64,000 nt of DNA from Rotaria socialis (Eukaryota > Rotifera > Eurotatoria > Philodinida > Philodinidae), in assembly GCA_905331475.1 (NCBI GenBank), contig CAJNYU010004374.1, forward strand, positions 19,099 to 83,098, read 5' to 3'. Shown piece by piece: positions 35,696-46,040 of the stretch. The notes beneath the pieces are model-generated. The model made no database searches. It was not told the DNA's origin and saw only the letters and a list, made by a program, of their open reading frames with translations. How positions within the stretch are numbered: position 1 is the first letter of the stretch; each line of letters starts with the position of its first letter. Position numbers and translations under genes: made by a program.

Positions 35696-36898
35696 ATATA
35701 TATGAGTCAGTTGCAACTTTATTGTACGGTTGATGAAAAAAAATGAAAGTTACTTTAGAGAAAATCTAGGTAATACATATTGTTCTCCATCATTTTCTGA
35801 GTAGGCCGGTAAAATTTCCCAACTACCCGATGTAAAATCACCGAGATATTCAAGCCCAAAGTCCAACTTTTCCTGTGTAAAATTTAGTGCAGAAGAACGT
35901 TTTCAAATTAACGCAAAGACATCCATATTGCGTATTAATCGATAACTCTCAGGGATTTCTATCTATCTCACCAAATACGAGTCGTTTGAACTGAACTAAT
36001 GGGTCACAGAACCTAACAACGCACAGGCGAATTTTCGTGGTAGAACGCAGAAGTATCGCTTTTTTTCGTTTATTTATCTGCAAATCTTGCTCAGCGTGGT
36101 CTCAGGAGTCAAATTGATATATAATAAGACTAATTTTGGCCAAAAGTCGCTCGAAAATCAGTGCAAGAAATCTGGAGCTACAAAAATCTGGAGCTACATT
36201 TTGACGTATAATGTAAATTTCTTCTAAGGTTTAAAAGCTGTATGGCTGAAACTTTGTGTGGTTATAGAACGTTTTGTATACTATATGGGGTGAAAGTTTG
36301 AGAGAAATCGGACCAGTACTTCAGGAGTTATTAACTAAACCATTTTTGAAATCTGGAGCTACAAAGTGAGTGAAAACAAGCTTTTTTCATTTTTTTTAGT
36401 TTAAAAAAAAGATTCTTTTCAAAAACATTTGGCTGTTCCAGACAGCTTTTTTATGCTCTATCTTTCGGCAAGATCACTTTTTCAAAAATCAGTTTCCTTA
36501 GTTTGAGAGAAACAATTTTCATCTGGAGCTACATTTGTGTGTAAAAGTATTACCATAATAAACGATCACAAAGAGAAAATTAAATAAATAAATGAGTCAT
36601 AGGTTTAGATAGCTTGAAACGTGCTATCTAATTTTTCTTTTAGTGCTCTTTCTTTCCTTGAAAAATCAGTTTTTTCTTAGATGAGTCATCGCAAAATGTA
36701 TTTTATTTTACTTTCGATGTAAGTATCTCGACAGATTGACGAGCTAGAGACTTCAAATTTCTATGGTAGTATAGGCATGGATTAAGCAGCAAAACAAAAT
36801 AAATTGAAAATCTGTTCTCTAGAACCGGAGTTGTGATTAAAACACTTCTATATTCCAATCGTACAATAAAGTTGCAATTCACTCATATATCTAAAAAA
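35696..36898. mobile_element. Putative 1.2-kb element with imperfect terminal inverted repeats
   Basis: The left end around 35699-35732 (core TTGCAACTTTATTGTACG) is repeated inverted at about 36858-36894, with three mismatches over about 32 bp. The inside is AT-rich, has no transposase frame, and carries the short motif ATCTGGAGCTACA several times (about 36170, 36185, 36352 and 36522). A non-autonomous transposon is the simplest reading. Confidence 0.45.
35750..35872 (-). pseudogene. Small coding-like terminal exon or relic
   Basis: A 41-codon open stretch on the minus strand that follows a good CAG acceptor and ends at TAA. It reads EKLDFGLEYLGDFTSGSW and so on, with composition like a real protein end. 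No upstream exons are recognisable. It lies just inside a 1.2-kb inverted-repeat element, so it may be a captured or truncated last exon. No family assigned. Confidence 0.3.
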
Positions 36899-37163
36899 TG
36901 AGACATAATATTTAATGCATACTCTTTTTTGGGTCGGTATGGATGTGAGTATTGGTATGAGTTAAAAGGAGACCCTCGCTGGCACCACATCAAGAAAGTT
37001 GATGTTGGCGATGGCACTGCTAAAAAATTGTTAACACTTCTTACTTAGTCATATACGTATGTCAGTATAGTAGTTTTCGGATTGAATTATCATGAAGATT
37101 TTTGAAAAATATTTTATGAACAAATTGGACCAAATAATCAAATTGTTCTTGAAGATACTAATA
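36899..37163. other. Gap between two repeat elements
   Basis: AT-rich sequence with no supportable feature. Confidence 0.4.
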
Positions 37164-38037
37164 ATATTTTAGCCCCCCCCCCCCCCCTCAAAGGTCGATT
37201 TTCGCCAAAGAAAGTCCAAATCGGCTGAAATTTTCAGGATATGTTGGGACTATATCAGATAGTCTACGATAAAAATTTCAGTCCGAAATATGCAAGTTTA
37301 AGGGAGTTATACGGTGAACAGTGGCTAAAAATGGCCCATTTGGCCTCCTAGACTTTTTGCCTTCAACTATATTTTTTCGAAATTTTTTTTACCATTCGAT
37401 AGAGCATGCAAAGATGTAGGGCATGAGGTTCTTCGATTTTTTTTAAAGTCCATCTATAAGCCGAAAAATTTTGCACAAGCAAAAATCCTTCAAAAAAGGT
37501 CAAAAAATTGCATGCAAATTTTGTAGGCGACCTTTTTTGGACATAAAAAAATTTTTTTCAAAAATCGAAGAACCTCATGCCCTGCGTCTTTGCATGCTCT
37601 ATCGAATGGTAAAAAAAAATTTTCGAAAAAACATAGTTGAAGGCAAAAAGTCTAGGATGCGCGTTGGAAAAACATAGTTTTGAGAAAAACGCAAAAACAT
37701 TTTTTTGCTGTTTTTTTAATTTTTTGCAATTTTCACGCGTTTTTTGAGGAAACTGACCTAATTTGACCTACGTAACTTTAAATTCTGCACACGCTGAGCG
37801 CTTAATTAATTCTGAATTAATTAATCAGTAATTAGAGATCAAAAACCTAATTATACTGCCGTTTTTGACATGGAGGACCTATCAAAGATCATTAAAAATT
37901 TCGGTCAAAAAATGGTCTTTGAAAAAAAAACTATAGTGATTCTGAAAGAGCAGAACATGGGCTATCACTCCATGGTGTTATCTCAATTTTCAATGTTTTG
38001 ATGAAAATCGACTGTTTTGGAGGGGGGGGGGCTTAAA
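37164..38037. mobile_element. Foldback element bounded by C-run and G-run inverted ends
   Basis: The left end is TTTTAG, 15 C, then TCAAAGGTCGATTTTC; the right end is the inverted counterpart GAAAATCGACTGTTTTGGA, 10 G, CTTAAA. An internal inverted repeat of about 100 bp per arm (about 37347-37445 and 37555-37655) shares CCTAGACTTTTTGCC, CCATTCGATAGAGCATGC and GGGCATGAGGTTCTTCGA. There is no transposase frame. The 68-aa open frame at 37471-37677 lies within the arms and looks like chance. Confidence 0.65.
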
Positions 38038-38457
38038 TTCATATGAAATACTCAATGTATTTGATAAACAAGATAAATTTAACACTGTTTGCTATGTGAA
38101 ATGCAATCTGCAAGAACCGTTGAATAGAGACCTGTGAGGAACGCCTAGAACCCGATGATTATGACTCCGATGGAAATATCAGTAACATTTTGTTATAATA
38201 TCTATGTACTATTGCTCTGTTACATTTCTAGGAAATTCTGTTAGAAAGAATGATCCAAAACTAGGTAGAATAAAATAATCTCTACATGATTATCAAGAAT
38301 TATTGGATCGTGTTTCATATTTCAATTGTACAAGGATTTTCCTAAAAACATTTCTTCTTGTATTATGTTTGTCTTTTGTTGTTGATAGCCTGGTGTGAGA
38401 GAAACTCGAATAGCTGAAAACGATCGTGGTGAAATATATACATTCTTTAATATAATC
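38038..38457. other. No recognisable feature
   Basis: AT-rich, without a supportable gene or repeat. Confidence 0.4.
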
Positions 38458-38632
38458 CTATTCAAAATAATCTTCACTTAATATTATGTATTTCACATCG
38501 ATTGGCTCATCTTTTTGAACTTGTTGTCGTATATTTCCATCATGTGTTACTTGTTCTACATCGGGTTGATTTGTGTGCATGATGACGTGACGTTTCATTA
38601 TCTGTTGTACTGTAGATCGTTCGAAAAATATT
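38458..38632 (-). pseudogene. Coding-like relic on minus strand
   Basis: About 58 open codons ending at TAG (38460-38458). It reads with protein-like composition, for example STVQQIMKRHVIMHTNQPD and DEPIDVKYIILSEDYFE. There is no start codon and no recognisable upstream exon. No family assigned. It may be the last exon of a lost gene. Confidence 0.3.
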
Positions 38633-38689
38633 CATAGCCAAAAGGTAAATAATTCATCTTGAATCAATTTATTTATTTATACATTTATA

Positions 38690-40145
38690 ATTATTCTTAA
38701 TGATAACAAAATGTAAAGGAGATGCTTTGTTTTTCATAGAAATTTACAATGATTATGCACGAACAGACGTTTTCAACATGGTTTCAAAAGATTTAGAAGA
38801 AACAAATGTTGTTGCTGTTGTTGAAGAAATGAAATTAGAATTAGTTGCATTATAATAACAATTGGGTTGAAAACGAAATCCTGTAAAATAGCTAAACAAT
38901 GACGGAAACAGTAGGTATTGATTAAGAACGAAGCTGATGATGTATATATAAAAATTTTGAAAAGAGCATAAAAATTTAAAAATTTCGTATCATTAGAAAA
39001 ACATTTTTTCGGAATCAATCTTTCGTGTATATACGTATTGGTAGGTGAGTCATGTCGTCATGGAATTTAAAGCTGTTATATGTATCAAAGCTGAAGAAAC
39101 CCAGACAATGAAAGATAATACACAACATGATCTCAATCAAGTACCACCAGCTGTCGGAAAGCTAACAAAGCAATCGGACGTTTGAAAGCAAAAGAATCTA
39201 TTGTTGAAGTTCGAATATTTCACCTCATGTGATTGAACTCGTCATCAAAGCTGTTTGTATTCGTATGTTTTAAAGGAAAAAAGTAAATCTTTCTTTTTAT
39301 TCCAAATAAGAAATTGTTCACTCAATTGGAATTCAACATCAGCTAAAGTTTTACTTGACGATCCTAATTTTATAAATTAAATTCGTAATTATCCAAAATA
39401 GATAATATATCTGAATAAGTTTAACGTGATTTAAAATCTTATTTACAAATGTCAAATTTTAATTAAAAAGATATTTTTACAAAGTTCTATTGCATGTGCA
39501 AGTCTTCCTAAAGAAAATATACCGATGAATTTAATGAATAAATGAAAACTGTGACTGGCAATGTATTTGTTTCATATCAGCGTGAATTGCTTATTATGGA
39601 GCTTTTCTGTGAACTTATCGACAAGATGTATGAATTATGCTTGATTTTTCTTGTCACCTTGTCGATCATTGGATTACTGAAAGGTAAAGAACATAAAATA
39701 CCTGTATCTAATAATTCATCGACTATTAAATGTACTTGTTGATATGCTGCTTGTTCAATTCGACAATCGGTTACACAAAGTGTACCACATGATGATTTTA
39801 GTATAGAAAATGCAATTTGTTACGAAAGGTCGTCGATGGCCTTTATAAAAAATTATTTCTTAATTTATTTCATTTCATTTTCTTTTGTCGCTTTTAAAAG
39901 AATTATTGGTCCACAAGAAATAGCAAATCGTTGGATGAAAAAACAAAAATTATTGAAATGACTGATGGACACTATTGACGTAGATTAGAAAATTGGGTTC
40001 ATATTGATGATATGCTATTATTATAAGAAGATGTTGGTGAAACACTTGATCTAGCCATTAGAGCCTATTTAATTTAAAGCAAATGAATAATCGAACTATT
40101 CGTCGTGGAATTAATTTCTCTAATGGTTATGTTTGATATGATGAG
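38690..40145 (+). pseudogene. Heavily decayed coding remnants, unknown family
   Basis: Several stretches read like protein but are broken by stops and frame changes. Examples: around 38750-38856 (VFNMVSKDLEETNVVAVVEE), 39062-39184 (MEFKAVICIKAEETQTMKD, then a TGA), 39571-39660 (SYQRELLIMELFCELIDKM) and 39915-40075 (SLDEKTKIIEMTDGHY, stop, RRLENWVHIDDMLLL, stop). They may come from one gene or several. I could not assign a family. Confidence 0.35.
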
Positions 40146-40485
40146 CACTCATTTCTAGACAAAGAAAATGAAGATCATTGAATCATGACATAGAAATCCT
40201 TATTTTCCCAAGTTTTCTAAATTCATTTTTCAAATAGAAATTAAAATTCTTGACTACTTTTATTCATTAAGTTTTATAAAATATCAGTTGATATATTGTA
40301 ATAAAACATTTGGAACAGAAATCTACTATTTTCTTTTTGTTTTCACATGCGACTATATATATGCAGCTCATCTCAATCTCTTTACTCTGATCCTATCACT
40401 TTTGCACTAATAATTTCTCTTATATTTATAGATAAAAGAAAAACCGAACAAAAAATGTACCGTTATGGGCGTAGGTAATGATAAT
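40146..40485. other. No recognisable feature
   Basis: AT-rich spacer before the CCCAGGT-type element. Confidence 0.4.
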
Positions 40486-40843
40486 CCCAGGTGAATGAAT
40501 CCGAGAACGAATCTTATCGAATCCATTGGATCCGACTCCCTGACAGAATCCGATAGGATTCCAGGACACGGACCCATTGTCGGTTCCGACGGAAAAAATC
40601 ATTTTCTTATTCACGATCGAATATGCACTTTGAGCGATCAGAGCACAAGGGTGATTCGTTAGAGTTAGATTCTGTTAAAATCCAACATCGGATCCAATAC
40701 CAAGGATCCGACTGTAGGTCCGTGTCCAGGAATCTCATAAGATTTCGTCAGTTTTATTGGAACACACATGGTATTCGGTATATTCACTGTCTGACACTTG
40801 TCGGAATCTGATAGGATCCTACTATCGGAATAATTCTCCAGGG
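40486..40843. mobile_element. Short inverted-repeat element with CCCAGGT-type end (copy 1)
   Basis: The left end CCCAGGTGAATGAATCCGA pairs imperfectly with the inverted right end (reverse complement CCCTGGAGAATTATTCCGA). The inside is palindromic and rich in GGATCCGAC, TCCGATAGGAT and GGTCCGTGTCC. It is 358 bp with no coding capacity. AT flanks both sides, which may or may not be a duplication. Confidence 0.5.
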
Positions 40844-41098
40844 ATGAAGAAACTGCACAAATATTGAAATTAAAATTACTTGTCGAACAAGAAAAAACAA
40901 AACGACAACAATTAATTATTGAAAAAGAAAATGAAATACTTATCGCTCAAGAAACAACGAAACGAATAAACATCCAACAGAAACATTGTTTATCGTCAGT
41001 CAATAAATACCTGCTTTTATTGAGAAATCTTCATGATTTTTACGATTATTATGTAAATGGCAATCTTGATTCGTTCGATATCAAGTTGTTGTTAAATG
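40844..41098 (+). pseudogene. Gene fragment, left half, cut off by nested transposons
   Basis: About 85 open codons reading DEETAQILKLKLLVEQEKTK, a charged coiled coil, then LSSVNKYLLLLRNLHDFYDYY. It runs directly into the terminal CCCAGGTCGA of a mobile element at 41099. Protein-like sequence resumes beyond the element at 43261, so this is probably one half of a split gene. I have an impression of similarity to large expanded rotifer protein families but cannot name one. Confidence 0.45.
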
Positions 41099-43259
41099 CC
41101 CAGGTCGAACATTACGGACGTAGGGAAAGTTAGCAGCGGATTCGAGTATTTCTTGCTAACATTCGCTTGTGTATCTGTGCTGGCCCTCTAGATGGTTGTG
41201 CTGGGTGCAGAATTTTATGCTCTATCGAATGCACTCTTATTTTTTCTTCAGTACCTTTCTTACCTTGAGACAAACCTGAAATGCTGCAAAAAAAAGCCAA
41301 AAACGTCGTAATCTTTTCGTAAAACCTGTATGGATTCGCTAATCCGTGGGACCAACACGTGAACACGATGCCAGTCGATAGAACTCGACGCGCTCTATCG
41401 AATGGGCACCTTTCCAGCTAATACACATGCTGAGATCCCCACCAAAATTGCTAATTAAGCTTGAAAACCAGGTTTCTTTTGTAAAACCTGTGTGGTTTCG
41501 CTAATACGTGGGACCAAGACGGGAAAAGGATGCCAGTCGATAGAACACGGCGAACTCTATCCAATGGACACCCTTTGAGCTCGACTCGATGCTAGGATCA
41601 CCTCCGAAGCGGCAAATCCAGATCTTAATTCCGGATTCATGACAAGATTTTTTGTTTTTGTATCCAGCACATATTAATAAGTTTTATTTCCTTGATTGAA
41701 AACAGCTAAAGACTTCTTATTTCTTATTATTTTATTATTTTGTTTTTAGTTTAGTTTTTAGTTTTTTAGTTTCTTTTATTTCTTTCAATTTGAATTGTCC
41801 GAAATGACGGTAAGGCAACGACATCGTCTTATTGTTGTCAGTTTGAGAAGAAAAACTTGATCGGGAATAGAAAAAAGTATCTAAACCAAAATTTAAAAAA
41901 ATTTAAAATCTTTTTTTAAGTAAGAATTGTCATAAGCTTGGCATGCATACAAGTGTTTTCTCGATTCGATCACTGATTGATCGAGTGAAACGATCCAATA
42001 AATTTGTTTTCTCTCCTGCATAAGTCTATGCATGTAATGCACTTATCGATATATACATATTCCTCCCTCTTTCGTTCCTTCTTCTCCATTGAAGTAAATC
42101 AGCAACGTATCAATTTTTTTCTCTTTCTGTCGATAAATATATCGATGAATAATACGAGGGCGAGGATCGTGATAACGAGAAAAATGTTTTTTTTGCTTCT
42201 CTCCTTTTCCATTCGCACGCTTCCAACCTTATTAACCAATAACGTTTTTTCTCTTTCTCTACATGCATGATTATTTTCAACGCAATAATAAAATATAAAT
42301 AAGACGATGTCGTTGCCTTACCGTCCTCTCGAACAATTCAATTTAAAAGAAATTGAATAAACAAACAAACAAAAACTAAATAATAAAACAATAAGAAATA
42401 AGAAGTCTTAAGCTTTTCTTTCAAGGAAATAAGACTTATTAATATGCGCTGGGTACAAAAGAAATAGAACAACAAAAAATTTTCCAATGAATCTTGAACT
42501 CAAGTGCGATTTGCCTTTTCGGAGGGAATTCTAGCCTCGAGTCGAGCTGAAAAGGTATCTATTCGATAGCGCTGGATGAGTTCTATCTGCTGATATGATT
42601 TTCAAGTTTGGTCCGATGTGTGAGCATCTAAATATAGCTTTTCCAAAAAAAAGACTGGTTTTCAGCCTTAATTAGCATTTTTGGTCGGGATCACAGCATG
42701 TGCGTTAGCTGGAAAGTTGCCTATTAGATAGAGGTCGGTGAATTCTATCTGCTTGTAACATATTCAGAGTTCGGTCCCGTACTTCGGCGAATCCATACAG
42801 TTCTTTCGAAAAATAACTGGCTTTCCAGCTTAATTAGCATTTTTGGTTTGGACACTAAGGTATAAATCAGCTGAAAAGGTACCCATTCGATAGAGCACAA
42901 AATTCTGCACCCAGCACAACCATCTAGAGGGCCAGCACAGATACACAAGCGAATGTTAGCAAGAAATACTCGAATCCGCTGCTAACTTTCCCTACGTACA
43001 TTACGGTGACCTGATACGATCGTAAACGGCCGTATACGACAACGTTTACTACCGTTTTATAACGTTTCTGACCGTAAATCGCCGTAGTTCGACGTTTTGG
43101 CATGCACCGTATTACGGCCGTAGTGTGGTCGAATATTTCAGGATCCGACAGTATACGATCGTTTATGGCACGATGCAAAACGACCGTAATACGGTGCATA
43201 TCAAACGGCCGTAAATTGTGGTCAAACGGCCGTGTACGACACAAGTTGATCGACCTGGG
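41099..43259. mobile_element. CCCAGGT-type element (copy 2), interrupted by a 1.88-kb foldback element
   Basis: The outer ends are CCCAGGTCGA (41099-41108) and TCGACCTGGG (43250-43259), exact inverted repeats. Without the nested insertion the element would be about 272 bp. Its right part (43007-43249) is unusually GC-rich for the window and packed with ACGGCCGT, CGTATTACGG and related palindromic words. No coding capacity. Confidence 0.65.
41118..42997. mobile_element. 1.88-kb foldback transposon with about 113-bp near-perfect terminal inverted repeats
   Basis: The terminal repeats 41118-41230 and 42885-42997 begin ACGTAGGGAAAGTTAGCAGC and differ at about one position. The element is flanked by an exact 9-bp duplication, ACATTACGG, at 41109-41117 and 42998-43006. 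Further in, degenerate sub-repeats of about 180 bp (with AAAACCTGT, CCAGTCGATAGAAC and CTCTATCGAATGG) continue the fold-back. A third inverted pair (AAGGCAACGACATCGTCTTA near 41812 and its inverse near 42301) borders a central spacer of about 470 bp. There is no transposase. A 9-bp duplication with long terminal repeats suits a MULE/Mutator-like non-autonomous element; this is inference. Confidence 0.85.
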
Positions 43260-43811
43260 TTAGAACGATTTCGCCCTGATTGTAGTTTTAATTACAAAAG
43301 TATTAATATGGATAAGCCACAATCGAAATGTTTTCAAGATTTTATTGTTTGTCTTGATGAATTAAAGACCCCACCAACTTCCTTAGATAACGAAGTAACT
43401 ATTGGACGAGTGTTGCAATACTTGACTAATGTATTAAAGGTACAAAATCGTCGAAAGATCTATGGTTTTCTAGCTAATTTCACACATATAACATTTTATT
43501 GTACTGAAAAGAAACCATATTCGACTTCATATAATTATTATAAAAGTCAAAATTTTAAACTGTTTGATTCTTTTTCTGAACTATCATCATCTGTTGGTAC
43601 GAAAAGAAATTTGAATAAAGAAACATGGAAAATATTTACAACATATTTAACAATGAATCCGAACTTTTACCAATATACAACGTTAAATATAAATCCTCTT
43701 GATGATTTACGTGGTGATAGATATTCAATTTCTAAGGAAAAAAGATTGAGTTTTGCGTTACTTAAAGTAAAACCCGTTTTTCTTTTACGATCGGTAGAAC
43801 TTTTTTCTTAA
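43260..43811 (+). pseudogene. Gene fragment, right half, beyond the nested transposons
   Basis: The open frame resumes right after the element with LERFRPDCSFNYKSINMDKP. It continues through CFQDFIVCLDELKTPP, IGRVLQYLTNVLKVQNRRK and IYGFLANFTHITFYC to PLDDLRGDRYSISKEKR, then a short tail and TAA at 43811. The layout is reminiscent of large rotifer families in which such a region precedes a kinase-like domain (weak recollection). The expected continuation is absent. Probably the same gene as the fragment at 40844-41098, though the direct join is not in frame. Confidence 0.45.
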
Positions 43812-43904
43812 TTGAATATCTCCGAGTAAAACTTAATGTAAATTTTTTCTTAAGCTGAACTAAAACTTTAGACTCAATTGAATATTTAGGAGAGAGTATA
43901 TCAG

Positions 43905-44150
43905 GTTAGGATCAGAATTTTACCTTTTTCCTAAACCCTTTGGGAAAGCCAACATGGGTTTATGAGTGCTTCATAAACTTTTTCTGAGGGTTTATTGATT
44001 TCCTAAACCCCTTGATATACCCTTGGGAAGGATATTTCAAAGGGTTTATGAGTTTTCTAAACCCTTAGTAAACCATTAAAAAGGGTTTAGGAAAATTTTA
44101 CATACGGTAAAAAGGGTTTATTATACGTTGCACTTTCATCAACCCTTTTT
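43905..44150. repeat. Cluster of AAGGGTTTA / TAAACCCTT words in both orientations
   Basis: At least eight copies of a GGGTTTA-type heptamer or its inverse in about 240 bp, for example near 43936, 44020, 44040, 44072, 44090 and 44118. They alternate in orientation, so this is a palindromic repeat element and not a uniform telomeric array. Confidence 0.6.
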
Positions 44151-45015
44151 GAGTTTATTATTCAACGAATTTTTTTTACAGTGTAGGATTCAGGAAGTTA
44201 TGAAACATTTTCTATAGAAGAGCAACTTTTATAGAAAATTATCTATTAGTATTTCAGCCCATACTTAGTTCTTTCATAGATGATTGCAATACTTGCAACA
44301 CCATTGTCTCAACATATTTTACCAGTAAGAATTCCAATTTAACCTATATCTTAGGACTAATGGAAGTTTTAACGAACATTTTTCCGACAATCTGACATCG
44401 GACTATTTCAAAGTGGAAATCGGGTTTGGGAGCTAAAATATATGTATATACTGCTCGTTCCTCTTTGTTGTCAACATGGTTAAGCTGTGATGTAATTGTT
44501 TATTTATTTTGTATTAAAGATTCTCGAGTCAAACACTCACCCTTGTTTTTACAGAATCTAAGTAGAATCGGACTGTGATCAGATATTGAATTCCAAATGA
44601 AACAAAAAAATACAATCAGTGAAGAACAGTTTGAGTCATAGATTACCAATAATGATTTTTTCAGTTTTTGTTTAATTTTCGACAAAATTTTTGTTCTATT
44701 ATTTTTATTACTCTCTAGGCTATAAGCGGTTTCAATTTTTTTCGTACTAGCTTTAATGATGTTGAGTTGTACATACTTAGAATAAGATTCAATTATTCAA
44801 GTTAAAGGGCCTAAAACTTAGCCTGAATCAGTGTCCTATATATGTACTATATACGAATACAGGATCCTATATAAATGATACTTTTAATTCCTATATATTC
44901 CTAATTTTATATTCTCACAAAGTGCCTCAACGAAGCCAGATTACATCATATAAATAAACGTAGCAGAGGTGGCAGCCCCAAAATATTATGGGATTTGCCT
45001 TTTCAAGTAGGTATT
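44151..45015. other. No recognisable feature
   Basis: AT-rich sequence; small open frames only, none convincing. Confidence 0.4.
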
Positions 45016-46040
45016 AACCCTTTCTGCCAATTCAAAAATTGGCACAGCGTCGCAGAATTTCTGTCAAGTGGCAAAAGTGTGTTGTAATTGGCAGCGTGTC
45101 GTATGATTTTCTGCCAATTGGCAGAAATGGTTATGAAACTATAAACTCGAATTTCTAAATTAACTTAAAAAAATATTTCTGACTAAACTTGAAGATATAT
45201 TTTTATTCTCTTGTGGTTTATAAGTTGTCGCTTCCTTATTTAATTTATTATGAATTTCAATGAACATTGAAGATTTTTGATCCGATTTACTGTTTAGAAT
45301 AATTCTCGCAACAGAACGAGTAATTCGCTTTTCAACGGAATACGATTTGGTTGGTGACATAACAAGCGAAAATAATATTTATATATAAACAAATTAACAG
45401 AGATCGGCAATGAAGAAGTTGTGATCTACAAACAAGAATAAAATGATCAGATTAGAGGAAGAATAGAGAGAAAGTACAGATTCAGTGCACTTATAAAATA
45501 AAATATTAGTTATAAGTAGAGAGTGGAACGAAGCCCAGTCGAGTATAGTAGTAGAGACGAGAAATAAAACACATCTAATGGCCTTTGCGGATGAAAGGAC
45601 AAATTAAAATGGTGTGAAAATGTGATAAATAGCCCAGTATTTATACGTTGTAATAAGTCGGACTGTAAATGAATACAATTTGGTTCAGTAAGTTGGCTAT
45701 TCAGAAACAGAATGTCGCTTCATTAATTCAACAAACTAAATTAGTTAGACCGATAGAAACACGAAAAAAAGAAAAGAGAAAAAGAAAGAGGTAACGATAA
45801 AATAGAGGAATTCAATGACTCATAGCCATTTGAAAAGATGAAATCAGTCGTATTCAATTAAGTTTCTTCTTTCATATTTCCCTATTATAACCGAGAGACA
45901 TCTTTTACGTATAGAAATAATATTAACTTAAGCAATCCGTAAATTCCCATGGGCGATTTTTTGCCAATTGGCAAAATGTCACTGTCTTTCTGCCAATTCT
46001 TAGAACGTAACTGGCAGAAAGGGGAATTGGCAGAGTGACA
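45016..46040. mobile_element. Putative element with TTCTGCCAATT palindromes at both ends
   Basis: The left side has CCCTTTCTGCCAATT (about 45019) and a perfect 18-bp palindrome TTCTGCCAATTGGCAGAA at 45109-45126. The right side has TTTTGCCAATTGGCAAAA at 45959-45976 and inverted CTGGCAGAAAGGGG / AATTGGCAGA at about 46012-46034. The inside is AT-rich, without a clear gene. The symmetrical placement suggests a non-autonomous inverted-repeat element. Confidence 0.45.

Noticed and set aside
37471-37677. 68-aa open frame in the foldback element
   Set aside because: It lies in palindromic arm sequence and matches nothing recognisable.
38690-40145. Assignment of the decayed relic to a named family
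   Set aside because: Passing similarities were too short and weak to support a name.
43905-44150. Interstitial telomere array
   Set aside because: The repeat words alternate in orientation and are separated by unrelated sequence; a telomere array would be uniform.
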